Assembly (NCBI GenBank): GCA_963682055.1 | Contig: OY821749.1 | Location: 27,535,631-27,599,630 of the forward strand | DNA: 64,000 nt | DNA from: Primula veris | Lineage: Eukaryota; Streptophyta; Magnoliopsida; Ericales; Primulaceae | Reading direction: 5' to 3' | Shown here: positions 1 to 12,939 of the stretch, piece after piece | Layout: the number at the start of each line of letters is the position of its first letter | Position numbering within the stretch: position 1 is the stretch's first letter | The notes under the pieces: generated by a model | Told to the model about the DNA's origin: nothing | The model's input: the letters and a program-made list of their open reading frames with translations, nothing else | Databases searched by the model: none | Program-made: the position numbers and the translations under genes

Positions 1-3000
1 AAGCTCTTGGGATTTGCATCTACCTTCTGGAGGTGTAATGGAACTCGCAGTTTCTCCTAAAAGAACAAGGAATAAAACAAATTTGGAAGGAAAAAGAAAC
101 ATCAGCACGTAAAAAAAGAAGTTACAAACAATAATTTGCAAAATAGGAAGTTGGAGAATAGTTTTGAATACTACAAACAAGATAGAAGCACTGTACTACA
201 AATCAAGTCATTTCAGAATTCCACTTTTCCAACTTTAGGATATAACAACTCATTCCATGGTTTGGAATATGAATACTCCAAGTTAGTTTTTTTTTCAACC
301 GCTTAGTTTCACTTTCAAGGGTAATTTCTCTTGATGATAATTTACATCTGTTTTACAATTAATAACATTATCACAATATGCTTGTAGGATTTTGTTGTTT
401 TCTTTACTTACCGGGTGTCCATATTGCAAGGAGGTACGAGCATGGGTCATCTCGTTCTCGTTTGTCCATCTGTAGTTTAGAAATATTAGGAGGATAATTA
501 TAGAAATTAGCTATAGGTTTTCTTGATCAAAAAGTTAATTTTTTTTTATATGAAATTATGAATCATGTTATACTTACTCCTTCAAGCAGTGGATGAGTAT
601 CTGGAAGTTCATAGCTGCAAAATTGAAAAGAAGGAATTAACAAGTTAGCCAGGATTCAAGAGTTGTTTAGCTAAATATATGTATAATGTATGTTTTCATC
701 TTTAAGCTGTAATTTCTTTAATTAGATGCTTCGTTAGTCTCGTCTAAGAGTATTGAAGACACATTTCTCAATCTTCAATAAGTCTGTATTGAACCTACTT
801 ATTACTAGAAAAATCCAGCTTATTTGCTTAAAATCTGTAGCCAAACAAGCCTCTAGTTTCATCTAAACAAGCTTCCAATTTCAGTTTATAATTTCATCTT
901 AACAAGCCTCCAATTTTAGTTTATAATTTCATCTAAATAAGCATCTGATAAGCTGGAATTTTTTGGTTCGCATTAAAGCTTCTAGCTTATCGAGGCCGAA
1001 AAAAAACAGCTTCTCGAGATGCTCAGCAAAACGTAATGCAGGTTGTAAGTAAAAAAAACTGAGCTTATAAACTGCAACCAAGCAAGACTAAAATTAGCAG
1101 TGGCAAATCCAAAGTTTTTTTTTGAAAAGTAATTATTACTTACACACTATGTTCCGTTCTAAGACGGTTCACGTTTTTTAGCTTAGATGTAGGAATCGAA
1201 GCGGCTTCTGGAGTTAAAGCTACCAATGCCTTTGACACGACACCCTCTTGAAATTCCATGTTAGGAAGCAAATAATTCTGCAGATTCTGAGCAAAGTCTT
1301 TGATATTAAGTTTAATTGTCGGAATTTCATTGGGATCTTCACAAAACGCATCCTCAATATCTGGTGTTTGTGGTATTTCTTCAATCTCCGGAGATGCAGG
1401 AACTTCAACGATGAAAGTATCTGGCGTTGATGGAACTTCGATAATGGGGCCACATAGTGGCTTACATTGCAGTTGTATTTGTTGACTACAAGGGGGTGGA
1501 TGTAGCTGCAATTGTAGGTAATTCGGTATTGAATTTTGGTAAGATATTCTGTCTTCATTTGCACTCAGGATGCTTTTTTCTTCTAGGCCGGGTAGAGCGA
1601 GCCTGATACTGCAAATAGCGTTGTTCATTAGTGTTATACTATATATAATTACATACTTATTTCTTAATTCAGAGAATCCGTGATAGTTGCTGAAAGGGTT
1701 CATTAGGGTTTCTTAGATATACGTAAATCATCGTCAATTGTGTATCACCAACTTACGTGACTTAATAACCTTTTTATACCAAATTACAATCGAATTTTCA
1801 GAAAAGCAAGCGACGTAAATAACTCAAATTTCTGGTAATCAAACAAGCAAGATTGAGTTTTTAATATAAGCTGGGGGTAGACAACGAATGTTACTGTACT
1901 AAATCGATGTTTTCATAATGTGGTATACAAAATTAAAATTGTGTCAGACTCATAAAAAACGCATAGTTACATATACAAATATAAAAAAACTCATAGTTTG
2001 CAGCCCTAGTCATTTGCAGCCCTGTTCGGTTCATGACTCATAGATGCCTATACAAATATAAAAAACTCTTTCTGAAATGATAAAATACTTTTATTTTCTT
2101 TTATTTTATTTAGTTCGGAGCGGGGAAGGGGGAGCACAACTTCACTCGGAGCATGCATTCTTCAACGTGTTTTTTTTCTCCTTTTGACTTATTTGGTAGT
2201 TAAGGTGTTATCACAAATGGTGGAGTGTAGACAAACCTTGCAAAGGCACTAGCAAAGTGTCGACATTCTCCTCGCATAGGACAAGCATTACAATTCGGTT
2301 TGCTTTTGGTACAAAACACCTGCAAAAGGCCACGATAGATGCATCTTACCTGTTATTCTGGAATATAACATCACATGAATAACTTTCAGCAAACACGCAT
2401 ACCTTGCCAAACGTAATCATTTGATAATGTAACTCATAACTGCAATCAAAGAGGAGTGTATTACGTTCAAGAAGCATATAAATTTCATTAAAGCAGTAAT
2501 TCAGGTTTAGGAGTATTACTTACAGTGTTCTTTGATCGAGCTTACAGAGTCTCGGCCAAAGGTATCTTTGAATTGATTCTAACACTGGGTACCTATGTTG
2601 CACCAGAAATTTTTATTTAGAATATAAATCATTTTCACCACTAATTTTAAGAAATCTTGCTCTTTGACACTCACAGTTCGAGAAGATGTAACTGAAGTGA
2701 CTCGGGCAGCGGCTGAAGGGGAACCCATCCTAGTCTTACAGCTATACGTCCAACATTTGTATCCACCTTATAAAGATTCACCAAAACATGTTATGGGTTG
2801 ATTAGTAGTAACGATATGTTTACATATGAATCCTGCATTATTCTGCACCAGAATAATAATATTACATGGAAAGGATCCAACACACCTACAGTTTCTCTAA
2901 GACTATAAATTATAGCTAATAATCAGACTCCCACACAGATATGTATAAATCTTGCTTTACTCTGCGTCATAATTAAATGGAAATGACCCTGCAGTTTCAC

Positions 3001-6000
3001 CATAATTATAAAATAATCGCTGCCCACACACATATACGTAGAAATCTAGAATTAAATGGAAATGACAGAATTAAATGGAAATGACCATACAGTTTTCTTT
3101 ATGATAGTATATTACTACTCAAAAACCAGTGCATATACATGCTAGTACTTGTAAACTAATATTTAACACTGACCCCATACAATTTCCAAGATAATTCAGT
3201 TTGGAGGTAAATTAAGGTTAGTATCTTACAGGAAAAGCAAGATGGTGTAGCGTCAATAGCCGTACACATTCCACGCTTTTCAAGCCCAATCCTCTTACGC
3301 TCAAAAGGTACTCTCTACAAGCAATAAAAACTTTTATTAGTTCTGAATATTAATAATAGAGAAGTGTGCCAAGCAAGACTTGTTTATTTTTATTTTTCAA
3401 CTAAAAGAAACATTAAGAAAATGTAGGGCCTCACTTCGCTTTATCTGGGGGAACATCCCTTAGCCATTCAAGGTCAGTACTTCCGTGCTCTTTAACCAGA
3501 CGGTTTAAGAAATCCTGCATTTTATCAACTAATCAGTTAAAATGTTGTTTAACATGTTACTCCTCATAATGAAATTACAAAAGACTTTTTTTTTCTACTT
3601 CATGTTAAACATACCTTAATCCTTTCTGCCAGCATATTATTCATTCCTCGTTCTTTAATAGTATCAGCTATCTCATTAACATCTGCACATCGTACAGCTT
3701 CCCAATCCAGCGAGTTCATTGTGTTGGAATTTTTCTCTCTTTTTTTACCGTTAGCTTGCGCTTCCACCCTTAAATTATCCCAATTAACTGAACTTCCTTT
3801 TTGTTTTTGTTTTCCAGTCTTTTTCTTCGGCTGGGAACTATCATAACTTATATTTATTGCCTTTAAACTCGATTCAGCTTCCTTATGCTCAGTGCTCGTT
3901 TTAATTTTAATAACACTGCTGCTTTCAATTTCTGATTGGATATTATCAGTGGCTTGCCCAATGACCAAATTTTCGGTCATATTTTGAACCATTATGTGGC
4001 TTACAGATTCGGCGGTTACTGCACTTTGATCACTTGTGCAAATGTCAATACTTTCCAAGTTGGCTCTTTGACCGTAATGCCCCTGGGAACTTTCCGCCAT
4101 TTGTAAAAGCTCGACAAAAGAAGGGATGGAATTGTAATTGGAGTTTGAGCTTGTCCCTGGTTGAGCACCTGATGAGTTCACAGAATCTTTCGAGTATTTA
4201 GCAGAAAATTGAGAGAAAAGAGCATCATCAAGGGCTTCTCTGTCAGAAATTGTGTTGTTGTCAATCTGTAGGCCTTTTCCAAAAATATTCAGGAAATTAT
4301 TATTTATTGTAGCCTTGGATTCTACGCTAGTGCTGCTGCTTTCGATAGAATCATTGGCGTTCACAACTTTTTCTGCCGCAGTACCATTTGACTTCTCATT
4401 CTTCCAATTAGCTGTATCTTCTAGGTCCAGTATGCAGATTTCCGATACTTCTGATACAGTACTTGTCCCTTCACCAAAAGGGTTGGAGTTATCCTCAGAT
4501 TTTAAAGGAAATCTGGCAGCCATTGACATGAAAGCCGAGCTGCAAAGAAGTTTCATGCAAAAAAATATAATAATTTCCATTAATTATTGTTGAAAAAATT
4601 AGGCCTTATTTGGTTGCTGCTTTTTTAAGCTCATCTTTTTAGTTTTTCATATAAAAACTAGGCTGTATTTGGTTAAAAGCTGGGTTTTCCCGGTATCTTA
4701 GTCTGGGAGAGCTGGAAGTTAAGCTCACTGAACCAAGCCTTTTTTTGTGAAGTAAAAAATCCAGCTTATTTTTCTCAAAAGCTAGAGCCGAACAATCCCT
4801 ACTAAAATAGTCTAGTGGGACATAACCTATCTGGAATAGGATGCTGTGGGTTCGATTCCCCCTTCCTAAATAATAGAAAGTAATCAAACCTTATTTGGTT
4901 TTAATTTCATTTGACCAAAAAAGATATAGATTACCTAGACAGATGATCTGACACGTTCTGAGTAAGGAAAACACCAATCACCGAATCCAAGACTGATCCT
5001 TTCCATGGGGAGAAACGCCTATCCCCTGTCAAACATAAGAAAACAGCTTTGTAAGTATTGTTACATTGTAAATTATGATGGACTAGTGGATAAACTACCA
5101 CTTCTAATAAGCTCTCGATTCATATTTCTTCATTGGATTAACTATCATGTCAAAGCACATTTATAAGAAAACTTAAATAAGCTATGTATTCAATCATAAT
5201 ATTGATACCTTGAACGAGATGCATGCGAGCAATAAAAGAATCAGCCCGTCCTTTAAACACTCTCCGTTCATTTTCCCACCACTTTGCTCTTTCATCGTTC
5301 GTCCCATTCACTCCTTCACTATTGATATTTTCCAAGAGGAGCATCCAGACTCTATTCGTCTCCTCATCAAGGTCAACTTTAGGCCTTGGCTTTCGCTTTT
5401 TTACCGGACCCATAGAAGGCACAATGGTTCCATCTCCTTGGTAGAAAGGAAGTGCGGTTTGGTCTTCGAATTGGGAATTGAATGGAACAAGTTCCTTATT
5501 TTGGTGATTCCTTTCTTGGTTTCTTTCATTGTTAATATATAAACTCCCCATTAGTTTGGTTATTTCTTCAACAGTGGAAGGTCTCTTTTTAAGCACACCT
5601 GGAAATAGATCATACAACCAGAAAAGAAGTAAATTAAAAAATACTAGTTATTATATATTTAGAGTTTAGACGCATATTACACGACCAGAAAGGACATGTT
5701 TGTTGCAGCTTTTTAAACAAATAAGCCATTTTTTTTCAGATTCAGAAAAAAAGCTAAGTTCATCCAACTCGAAGCTTGTTCAGGCTAAAAAATCATAAAA
5801 CTCAGCTTTTCAACTGGTCAACCAAATGGAGTCCAGATTTTCAGGAAAATTAGCTTAAAAGCCGCAACCAAACTAGGCATTTCTAAAGGTTTACTTATCC
5901 TCCATATTGCCTAGACTTTTAATATGGATTGGATTTGGGTATGTATCTATTTGAAACTCACGTAGTTACAAACTCCCTTAATTGTTCTAAATTCTACATC

Positions 6001-9000
6001 TGAACACGGTTTTATTTTTTAAATTAAAACTTTTGTTGGAGTTCATTTTATAACAAAAGATAAGCATAGCCTTCTTTTATAAGTAGGTTTAATGCATCGA
6101 CTGGTCGCATGAAAAAGTCGTTCACATATCTCATATTAGTTATCTACCAAAATTAGGCAATGGATACATACCACTACTAGTGCAAGTAGTAAAAGAGAGT
6201 CTTTTTCTCCGTTTTTTCTTCTTCATTGGTGCTTGAGTTTCAGCAACAAGTGCTTCTATGCTTTTTGGAGAGTGAGAGTGGTTTAGTGACTCAATCATTT
6301 TCCCACACTCTATAATTGCCATTAGAGAAGCAAACTCACGTGCTCTAGTTGGGACCTTAGATCTCTTTTTCTTCATTTTCCCCATCAAATCTGCTCCCAA
6401 TTTACAGTTGAAGGAAAGTTCTTTTTCGTGAAAATCTGTAAAAGAGCCAACTCGTGTTGAGGTGTATTCATTTGTTTGTGGAGCTTTAGGTGCCGTTTTT
6501 GAGATGGTAAGGCAATTTATTTTCTCGGTTCTCTTTTTCTTATAAATCATAGGAAAATGCATCACAGGAATCCTGCTATTATACCAGTTTTCTGAAATTA
6601 TTGACTGGTAATCATGCAGATTCCCCCTCTTTAACCCTCTTGCTTGTTTATCCTCTGCCAAATTGTTTTTACTTGTTGGAGCTGATTGTTTTTCAAGTGT
6701 ATCTTCTGAGAAAACCATTTGAGATTTCCCTTTTCCGAAATTTATTTGTCGAGGATTGTTTTTGTTAGGCGTTTGAGGGTTTATCGATTGTATATCAGAC
6801 GCTAATATGTACTCTTCAAGCACTTTGTTCATAGAACAGTTAAGGTCATAAGCAAGACCAACTTGTGTATTTTCAAGCACTATCTCTATCCCATCACCAA
6901 GCTTCACTTTTGATGTCGATTCCACTATAGGAGAGAAGTTTTGCGCTTGTAATTCGGAAATAAAAACTTCTCTCTCCACTATCTCTTCCCCTTCTGCGCC
7001 AAAATTTAACGATCTTTTGCAAGACTTTTCTGCCACAGAGTCTGTATTCGGACCAGCATTGGCACTTACCTCGTTAATTTTATTCTTTTGGACATATTTC
7101 CTCTTAAAAGTAGGACTTTCCTTATATCCCTCGGGCTTTGGGGTTGTGGGCTTAGGAGTCCTTTCAAGCTTACCCTCAATAACAACTTTTGGCCTGTGTT
7201 TTCTCCTTTTTGGTTTTTGTTGCGAGGTTTTGCTAATCTCAGTTTTGTCAACGTTGTGATTCTCTTGCAATTTTGTGGATTGAATATTACTTGATAAACC
7301 TTTCGGAAATTGTTGCAGCTCCATTGTTTCGACGCTTGTTGTTGCTGGTTTCTCTCCTTTATTACTGTACGTTTGGTTTATATTTCCGTCTAAATTTATT
7401 CCATCGGTAACATTTCTGCCTTCGAGTTGTCTTGAATGATCTGGCGTTACTGGTGCAAATTGGGAGGGTACATTTGGGATCAAGAAGGCATCTATTGATG
7501 GAGTAGGCGGAAAATTGAGATCATACATGGGACGTGACGAGATTGAGTTTCCATCTGCAAATTACAGATTTCATATAAATTGTCAAGATAGTTGAAGTGA
7601 AATCCAATGGCAATACTTCGATCTGTCTGTCCAATGGTCAAAATGAGAATGATTGCGTAAAGATACCCCAATCTTACCTAACCAGTAGGAATAGCCTAGT
7701 GAGCTAGAGCCTGCACTATCAATCGGAGGTGCAGGGTCGAGTCCTGTTAAGGGGGTAGGTGTGAAATCCCTTGATCCTCCTTAATAAGATTTTTTTTTTA
7801 AAAAAAATTATATCTGAAAGGTTATCGGGTATCATATAATCATAATGTTTTTTTTTTACTAGAATAGTATGGAAAGTTTTTACAAATGCACTACTTTAGG
7901 CGCTAGCTTTACCTCTTGAGTCAATTCCGCAGCTTTAGACCATTTTTTTATTTCTTAAATAATACTTTGCTGTAGATCGGGGTTTTACGTTTCCTCAAAG
8001 CCTAATGAGCTGTGACATTTTTTTAATAACTTTATTGCATATTGTCCCGACTCCCGATAGTCATCCCTTTACGTAATGATGCCATAAGGACCCTAGATAT
8101 TGGCATTTGTCAACAGTAGTGAACCGTGATTTTTTGGAAGGGGGTGAGTGTTTGTGGGAAACCAATATGCTATGATTTTACATTTACTTTAGGGGATTGT
8201 GTCGGCTGCAGCTCTTAAGCAAATACGCTGAATTATTTTTAAGTTTTGAAGAAAAAACAGGTTCATCCAGCAATTCAGCTTCTTAAGCTTCTAACATATT
8301 TGGTTAAAAGAAATTATCAGTTTTTAAGCTTTTTAACAAAATCCAGCTTTTCAGCCAAACACTAAAAAACCGATTATAAGTTGCAACCAAACAAGACCTA
8401 GTATAAAATTACTTAGCAACAGTACGACTTTTATAAAAAGCGGGGGTGATAGTCCCTAGCGTACCATTTAGTTCCTTCACTTGTCGGTTTCATTAAACTA
8501 GGCAAATAGGCAACATGAAACAAATACTAATTCAGGCACCAAAAGAATTGTCAGTTCTTAAAACACTTACTTAGATTTATATCGAGCGCCGAACAATTGT
8601 CACTCCACAAGTTTAACCCCAATGGAACATATTGTTTGGCAGGCGATGACGTGGCTGGGCTGGCATCGTACCGAATACTATGGAACAGCGAATTATGAAC
8701 CGGCAAATAAGAACTACTCTCCCTATTCACATTCCCTAGTTGAACAACATTTTCGAAATCGTTAGGAGCGGCAGCATTTGCCAGTGTTAGTAAAGGACCA
8801 AAATGAACTTGTTGAGACATGGAAAGTTCACTCGGATGGGACTTAGCTAAACTTGCATTATTATTCGAAAACAAAATCCCCTCTTCCGAAAACCAATGAC
8901 CTTGTCTTTCCTCACAGACACGCCTCGGTTCTGGTACAAATGGTTTTAGTGGTGTAACTGGCATAAAGGAATTACAATTGATTTCAAAGCTTTCTAACTC

Positions 9001-9075
9001 ACAGTTTGAGCTTTTTGTTGCGAAATTCATCTCTCCAGTCGCAGAACCAGATATATTTTCAACCTCCTTCGACAT
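1..9075 (-). CDS. DME/ROS1-like: DEMETER/ROS1-like 5-methylcytosine DNA glycosylase/lyase, 3' end beyond the window
   Basis: Bifunctional base-excision enzyme that removes 5-methylcytosine in the nucleus (active DNA demethylation). Fifteen exons, each with GT/AG ends and consistent phase: 9075-8571, 7554-6172, 5598-5209, 5025-4935, 4539-3615, 3514-3435, 3314-3230, 2766-2675, 2592-2524, 2439-2403, 2319-2237, 1608-1144, 614-578, 469-412, 56-1; together 1,452 codons. In order: N-terminal TPLKPF-type motif; lysine-rich KPKRRKHRPK near residue 282; domain A from about residue 640 (KKRKPRPKVDLDEETNRVW); HhH glycosylase core with LGLKSVE (catalytic Lys ~1137) and VDTNVGR (Asp ~1155); 4Fe-4S cluster C-x6-C-x2-C-x5-C at ~1222-1238; permuted-CXXC/linker exon; then YELPDTHPLL and YLLAIWTPG. 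The C-terminal RRM-like part lies off the left edge. No stop or frameshift was seen, so it looks functional. DME versus ROS1 subgroup cannot be settled here. Confidence 0.95.
700..1095. repeat. MITE-like and minisatellite sequence in a DME-like intron
   Basis: Noncoding intron sequence rich in AAGCTT/AGCTT words. It ends in CTGCAACCAAGCAAGAC, resembling the ends of other small elements in this gene. It contains about 2.5 copies of a ~41-bp unit (AAGCCTCCAATTTTAG then TTTATAATTTCATCT) between about 855 and 945. No target duplication was identified. Confidence 0.4.
4597..4900. repeat. MITE/SINE-like insertion in a DME-like intron
   Basis: Begins TAGGCCTTATTTGGTTGC and ends near CAAACCTTATTTGG, the end-words of the TTGTTTGGTTGC small-element family. 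An internal stretch at about 4810-4865 has a pol III B-box-like GGGTTCGATTCCC preceded by a weak A-box. Boundaries and class are uncertain. Confidence 0.4.
5690..5886. repeat. MITE-like element, TTGTTTGGTTGC family
   Basis: The left end has ATGTTTGTTGCAGCTTTTTAA and the right end is its imperfect inverse (reverse complement CCTAGTTTGGTTGCGGC). The interior is AT- and AGCTT-rich with no coding potential. The structure suggests a small non-autonomous DNA transposon; no clean target duplication was found. Confidence 0.5.
7684..7802 (+). repeat. tRNA-derived SINE-like sequence in DME-like intron 1
   Basis: An A-box-like ATAGCCTAGTGAGCTAG is followed about 35 bp later by a B-box-like GGGTCGAGTCC, then a short body and a run of T and A. 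This order is typical of tRNA-derived plant SINEs. Target duplications were not resolved. Confidence 0.5.
8190..8402. repeat. MITE-like element, TTGTTTGGTTGC family
   Basis: The right end reads TTGCAACCAAACAAGACC and the left end is the related inverted word TTGTGTCGGCTGCAGC. The interior has repeated AAGCTT/CAGCTT words. It is a sibling of the insertions near 5,690 and 4,597 in the same gene. Confidence 0.5.
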
Positions 9076-9116
9076 TTTCTGTTTCTTCTTTATTCAAAGC
9101 TCAATTTTCCTTTACT

Positions 9117-9806
9117 CTGCAAAATTGTATAAATTTTTTGTTATTTTCTTCTTGCCACTAATCTCATTATAAAACCATTTACGATATTACAAATACGAGG
9201 GCAATAAAAACAGAATAAAAACTCTGAAACTCCAAAATATACTCCCTTTGTTCGACATTATTTGTCCATTTTTCTCTCAGGCTGTTTCATCATGTTTTAC
9301 CTTTTTTTTAAAATCATCATGATAAAACTATGCCTCTATCACAAGAATTTGGAGTCGGTTGTTTACTTTTTTAATAATGGTTAAAGAAACTATTAGAATA
9401 AGTATAAATTAAGATTTAGTTATATTTGATTTATTATATTTGATTGGATTATGTTTGATTTATTCTTAGTCTAATAGAAATTCTCTACTTTCCACTTCGA
9501 ACTTAAATTTGTATCAGTTAGAGGCTAACGGCTATAATTGAAAATAAAACGCAAAAAATACACGTGATAATATCAAAATTAATAGTAGCAAATACTATGA
9601 GGCAACGCAAGTAAATGATCTTACAACAATTTAAAACTCATCAAAGTGAACAAACTTACATGTTAATTAGAGAGCATTTTTTGTACTTTATGAGTGGATA
9701 ATTCAGATCAACTATACATACAGTTAAGTGCTTCACAACACTGCATACATGCATATAAAGAAGACTAAAAAAAGAAGAAAAAATAAAGATACTAAGCTAA
9801 ACTTAC
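9117..9806 (-). other. probable 5'-UTR intron of the DME/ROS1-like gene
   Basis: On the minus strand a CTCT|GTAAGT donor sits at 9806 and a TTTTGCAG acceptor at 9117, leaving a 41-nt leader before the ATG at 9075. A leader intron is inferred from these two signals only. The transcription start would lie upstream of 9806, in the GA-rich stretch near 9830-9900. Confidence 0.45.
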
Positions 9807-10648
9807 AGAGATAAGTGTAGAAGAGAGATAATGGGCGGTGGAAAATAGTAAGTGCTATGTGTGATGTGTCATTCATTCATACAAGATAGAGAGAGAACTT
9901 AAGCATAACATCACCAACTCTCTTTATTCATGAAAGGACCATTTATTTGATGGCGAGGACGACGATGACGATGATTAAACATAAAATAAGTACAATATCC
10001 CGCTTTACTACTTTATCTAACTAGTTATCACCTCGAATCATTAGAAAATGATAACATGTAAAGCGGAAAATTGTATCAGGTTTATGTTTAAATATCATCG
10101 TCGTCGTCAAACAAATTGATGGGTACTATTTTGCATGAGCACAACCTTGTTTTATCGGTAGGATATGCGTGCATGTTATGTTTTATGGGGAAATAAGCCA
10201 AATTTAATTTGTAATTTATCACTTATTATTTTTAATTTGACCATGCTTTGTTGTATACTTTGAAGAATATATCTAAAGCAATATCAGGGTCCAAAAAGTA
10301 AGCTGGACTATAGTACTACTTAAATTGATGTGACTGCCGTATTATTACTCAAATTTTAAGAGTTAGTATTATCATTAACATAAATTCTTCACATAACCTT
10401 AACACTAACTTACAACGATTTGACATTTTATTAATACTAACTTATTTCAATCACTGGAATGTTAAGTGAGACGGTGAAAAGACAATTATACAATTTTCCA
10501 AAATTAAATTTTAAAAAAGTTTCTTAAAGTAAACTTTGACGAGTGATTACATCATTTTGGCTCTAAGATACTGCACATATTTTCCACCGAATGTAACCAA
10601 TATTCACAACTAGCTAGTATGAAAAAATAAAGTCTTAACTCTTGAGTT
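9807..10648. other. intergenic sequence upstream of the DME-like gene
   Basis: AT-rich sequence with no ORF of note. It should contain the promoter and leader of the minus-strand glycosylase gene. No RNA gene or transposon end was recognised before the Pack-MULE duplication at 10649. Confidence 0.4.
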
Positions 10649-10657
10649 GATCAACAA

Positions 10658-11370
10658 GAGATTGTATTTTTATACTACACTTTTTCTGAAAAAACGCATA
10701 AACCGTAGAAAAAATCTACGGTTTACAGTGATTAACTGCAAACCGTAGATTTAATCTACGGTTTGCAGCTGTGTAATTTTTCAGTGCAAAAATTACACAG
10801 TCAGTCCCTGCGTCAAAATTACACAGTCAGTCCCTGAAAAAATTACACAGATTTTTTTCTTTCTCTTTCTCTTTCTCAAAAACCCAAATTTTTCAACCCA
10901 AAAAAACCCAAATCAATCAAAGACAATAACCATCAATTTTCTCAACAAAAAAACCTCAAATCATCAATTAAATTTCGCCCTACAAAAACCGCAAATCACC
11001 AATCAAAAAATATACCCTAATTCAAGGTATTTCTTTATTCTCTAATTTATTATTTATTTTGTGTAGTTTCAATTTGTAAAATATGAAAAAATATATATAA
11101 TATGTCAATTGATTATTCACTTAGCGATTATAATTGCTTGTTATTTGTTTATATTAATTATAGAAAATTAGAATTGTTGATATGTGTCCCATTTTATAAA
11201 AAAATAGGGTTTTTATTCAATTTTTTTATTTAGATATTTATTACTAATTGTTCGGTTATTATGTTACATGTCTATGTTCCTTATTTGTTTTGATTTGGAA
11301 AAATAAAAATAGTTAGGCTTTATTAATATTTACCCGTTTTGAAAATTAGGTGTTTTATAAAATTAGGTTT
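10658..11370 (+). repeat. left terminal inverted arm of the Pack-MULE
   Basis: After the terminal core come palindromes made of AAACCGTAGA...TCTACGGTTT units. Next are two full and one partial copy of AAAATTACACAGTCAGTCCCTG (10787-10850), a CT-rich tract, and about 350 bp that match the right arm inverted, for example TAGTTTCAATTTGTAAAAT and AATATTTACCCGTTTTG. Confidence 0.8.
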
Positions 11371-11646
11371 TTTAATTAGGCCTTTAAACCCAATTTCCAT
11401 TTTTCATCGAAGTTGCCCTAAAATTGTTTGGTCAAGTTAAAAGACGAGCTTCTTACCTTGATCTAAAAACAGAAGTTTTTTGCTTAAATAACCGAATTTT
11501 TTGGAATTAATGGTTTATAGGGCTTCTTATTTTTCAGTTTGTAGCTTACTTCGAATCCTGTTCTTTCGGGTATCTGAAGTATAAAATTCAATGTTCTTTT
11601 ACCTTTTGAAAAGGCCAGTTTCTCTGGTTTTGCATTCACTTTGTAG

Positions 11647-12884
11647 TACTACAGGAGCTCGGGATTCTATAACATCTGCATTGCATATTGTTCTTGGGAA
11701 AAGGATGAGCCTAGATATTGCTCAAATCGTAAGATGGAAGACAAATTCTACATCCACATCAAAGGAAGAGCCTTGCGTACGCTATGCAGCTTCTTTTGCT
11801 GGGTATTTTCTCCTTTTTATTCGTACTCTTAGCTATAAAATTGTTTCTTCTTTTTTATATCTACATTTATTACTCATTTTATTATATATTTTTTTTTCTA
11901 AACCGGTTGATTATTTGATTGATCTTTTATGAATGCATTTGACTCTAATTAGAAAACCTTTTGAGTTTTTGGTACCAGAGACACAATGTTAGTTCTTTAA
12001 TTCTTTCTAAGCACCCCACTTTTAGATACTTACCAAGAAAATGTTAATAGTTCAAGCAATGTTTAATATGAAACCATAGGGGAGGAAATAAAGCTTTCAA
12101 ATTTTGATCTTTTCCAGTGCCTGAAAGCAGGAAAGAAGGGGATATAAAAAGATACTAAAGATTATGGCAACTGAAACAAACAAAACTTTAATACTATGTT
12201 TCCTCTTTTTCTTTGAATCTATCTTAAAATGATCGTTTGGAAAAGTTCCGCTTGGCTCATTTCCCATATTTATGACTGATCAATCTTATTAGGTACGGAT
12301 TTTATGGAGATGTTATTACGGAAAGCGAAAAATATCGCTGGATGGGCCCAAAACGATATGACTATGCAGGAACCATGGTCTTCCTAAAACATAAGTATGA
12401 TTTTCCTTTTTTATTACATTGTTCCTTTTTTGCCTTCGATTTTCTAGATCATGTTAGATCTTTATCAATTGTGTCCCTTCTTATTATAACTTAATTTTTC
12501 AGATCATATGAAGCTGAAATAGCTTATCTAGAAGAAAATTCGGTTGAAACTAGTTCTTCCGAAAAAGCTCCCCAAACAAACCGGAAACGAAATCCACGGG
12601 GAGTACCTAAAAAAACTGAAAAAATAGTTTGCCGCGCCAACTGTGAAGTTTGTAAAGCAAATGCAAATTGCAAGTCTGTACAGCAAATATTGACACAGTC
12701 ACAGCAAGATTCAAAATGGTTGAGATCGAAAGGGCGTTATATTAGCATTGGTTGTGCTATTATCTCAAATAGAAATGAAAGGGCACCTGATGGTTTGGTT
12801 GCTGATGCTCACCTCTCAGATGGTTTTCTGAATTTAATATTGATTAAAGAATGTCCACACGCGTTATATCTATGGTACTGCCGC

Positions 12885-12939
<55 letters not shown>

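Noticed and set aside
9241..9300. Stowaway-like word ACTCCCTTTGTTCGACATTATTTGTCC upstream of the DME-like gene
   Set aside because: Only one end is present; no inverted partner or TA duplication was found nearby, so it is at most a decayed fragment.
11591..11646. Upstream in-frame ATG at 11591 as the start of the ceramide kinase copy
   Set aside because: The added residues match no kinase sequence, and TTTGTAG at 11640-11646 is the conserved intron acceptor, so this stretch is intron remnant.
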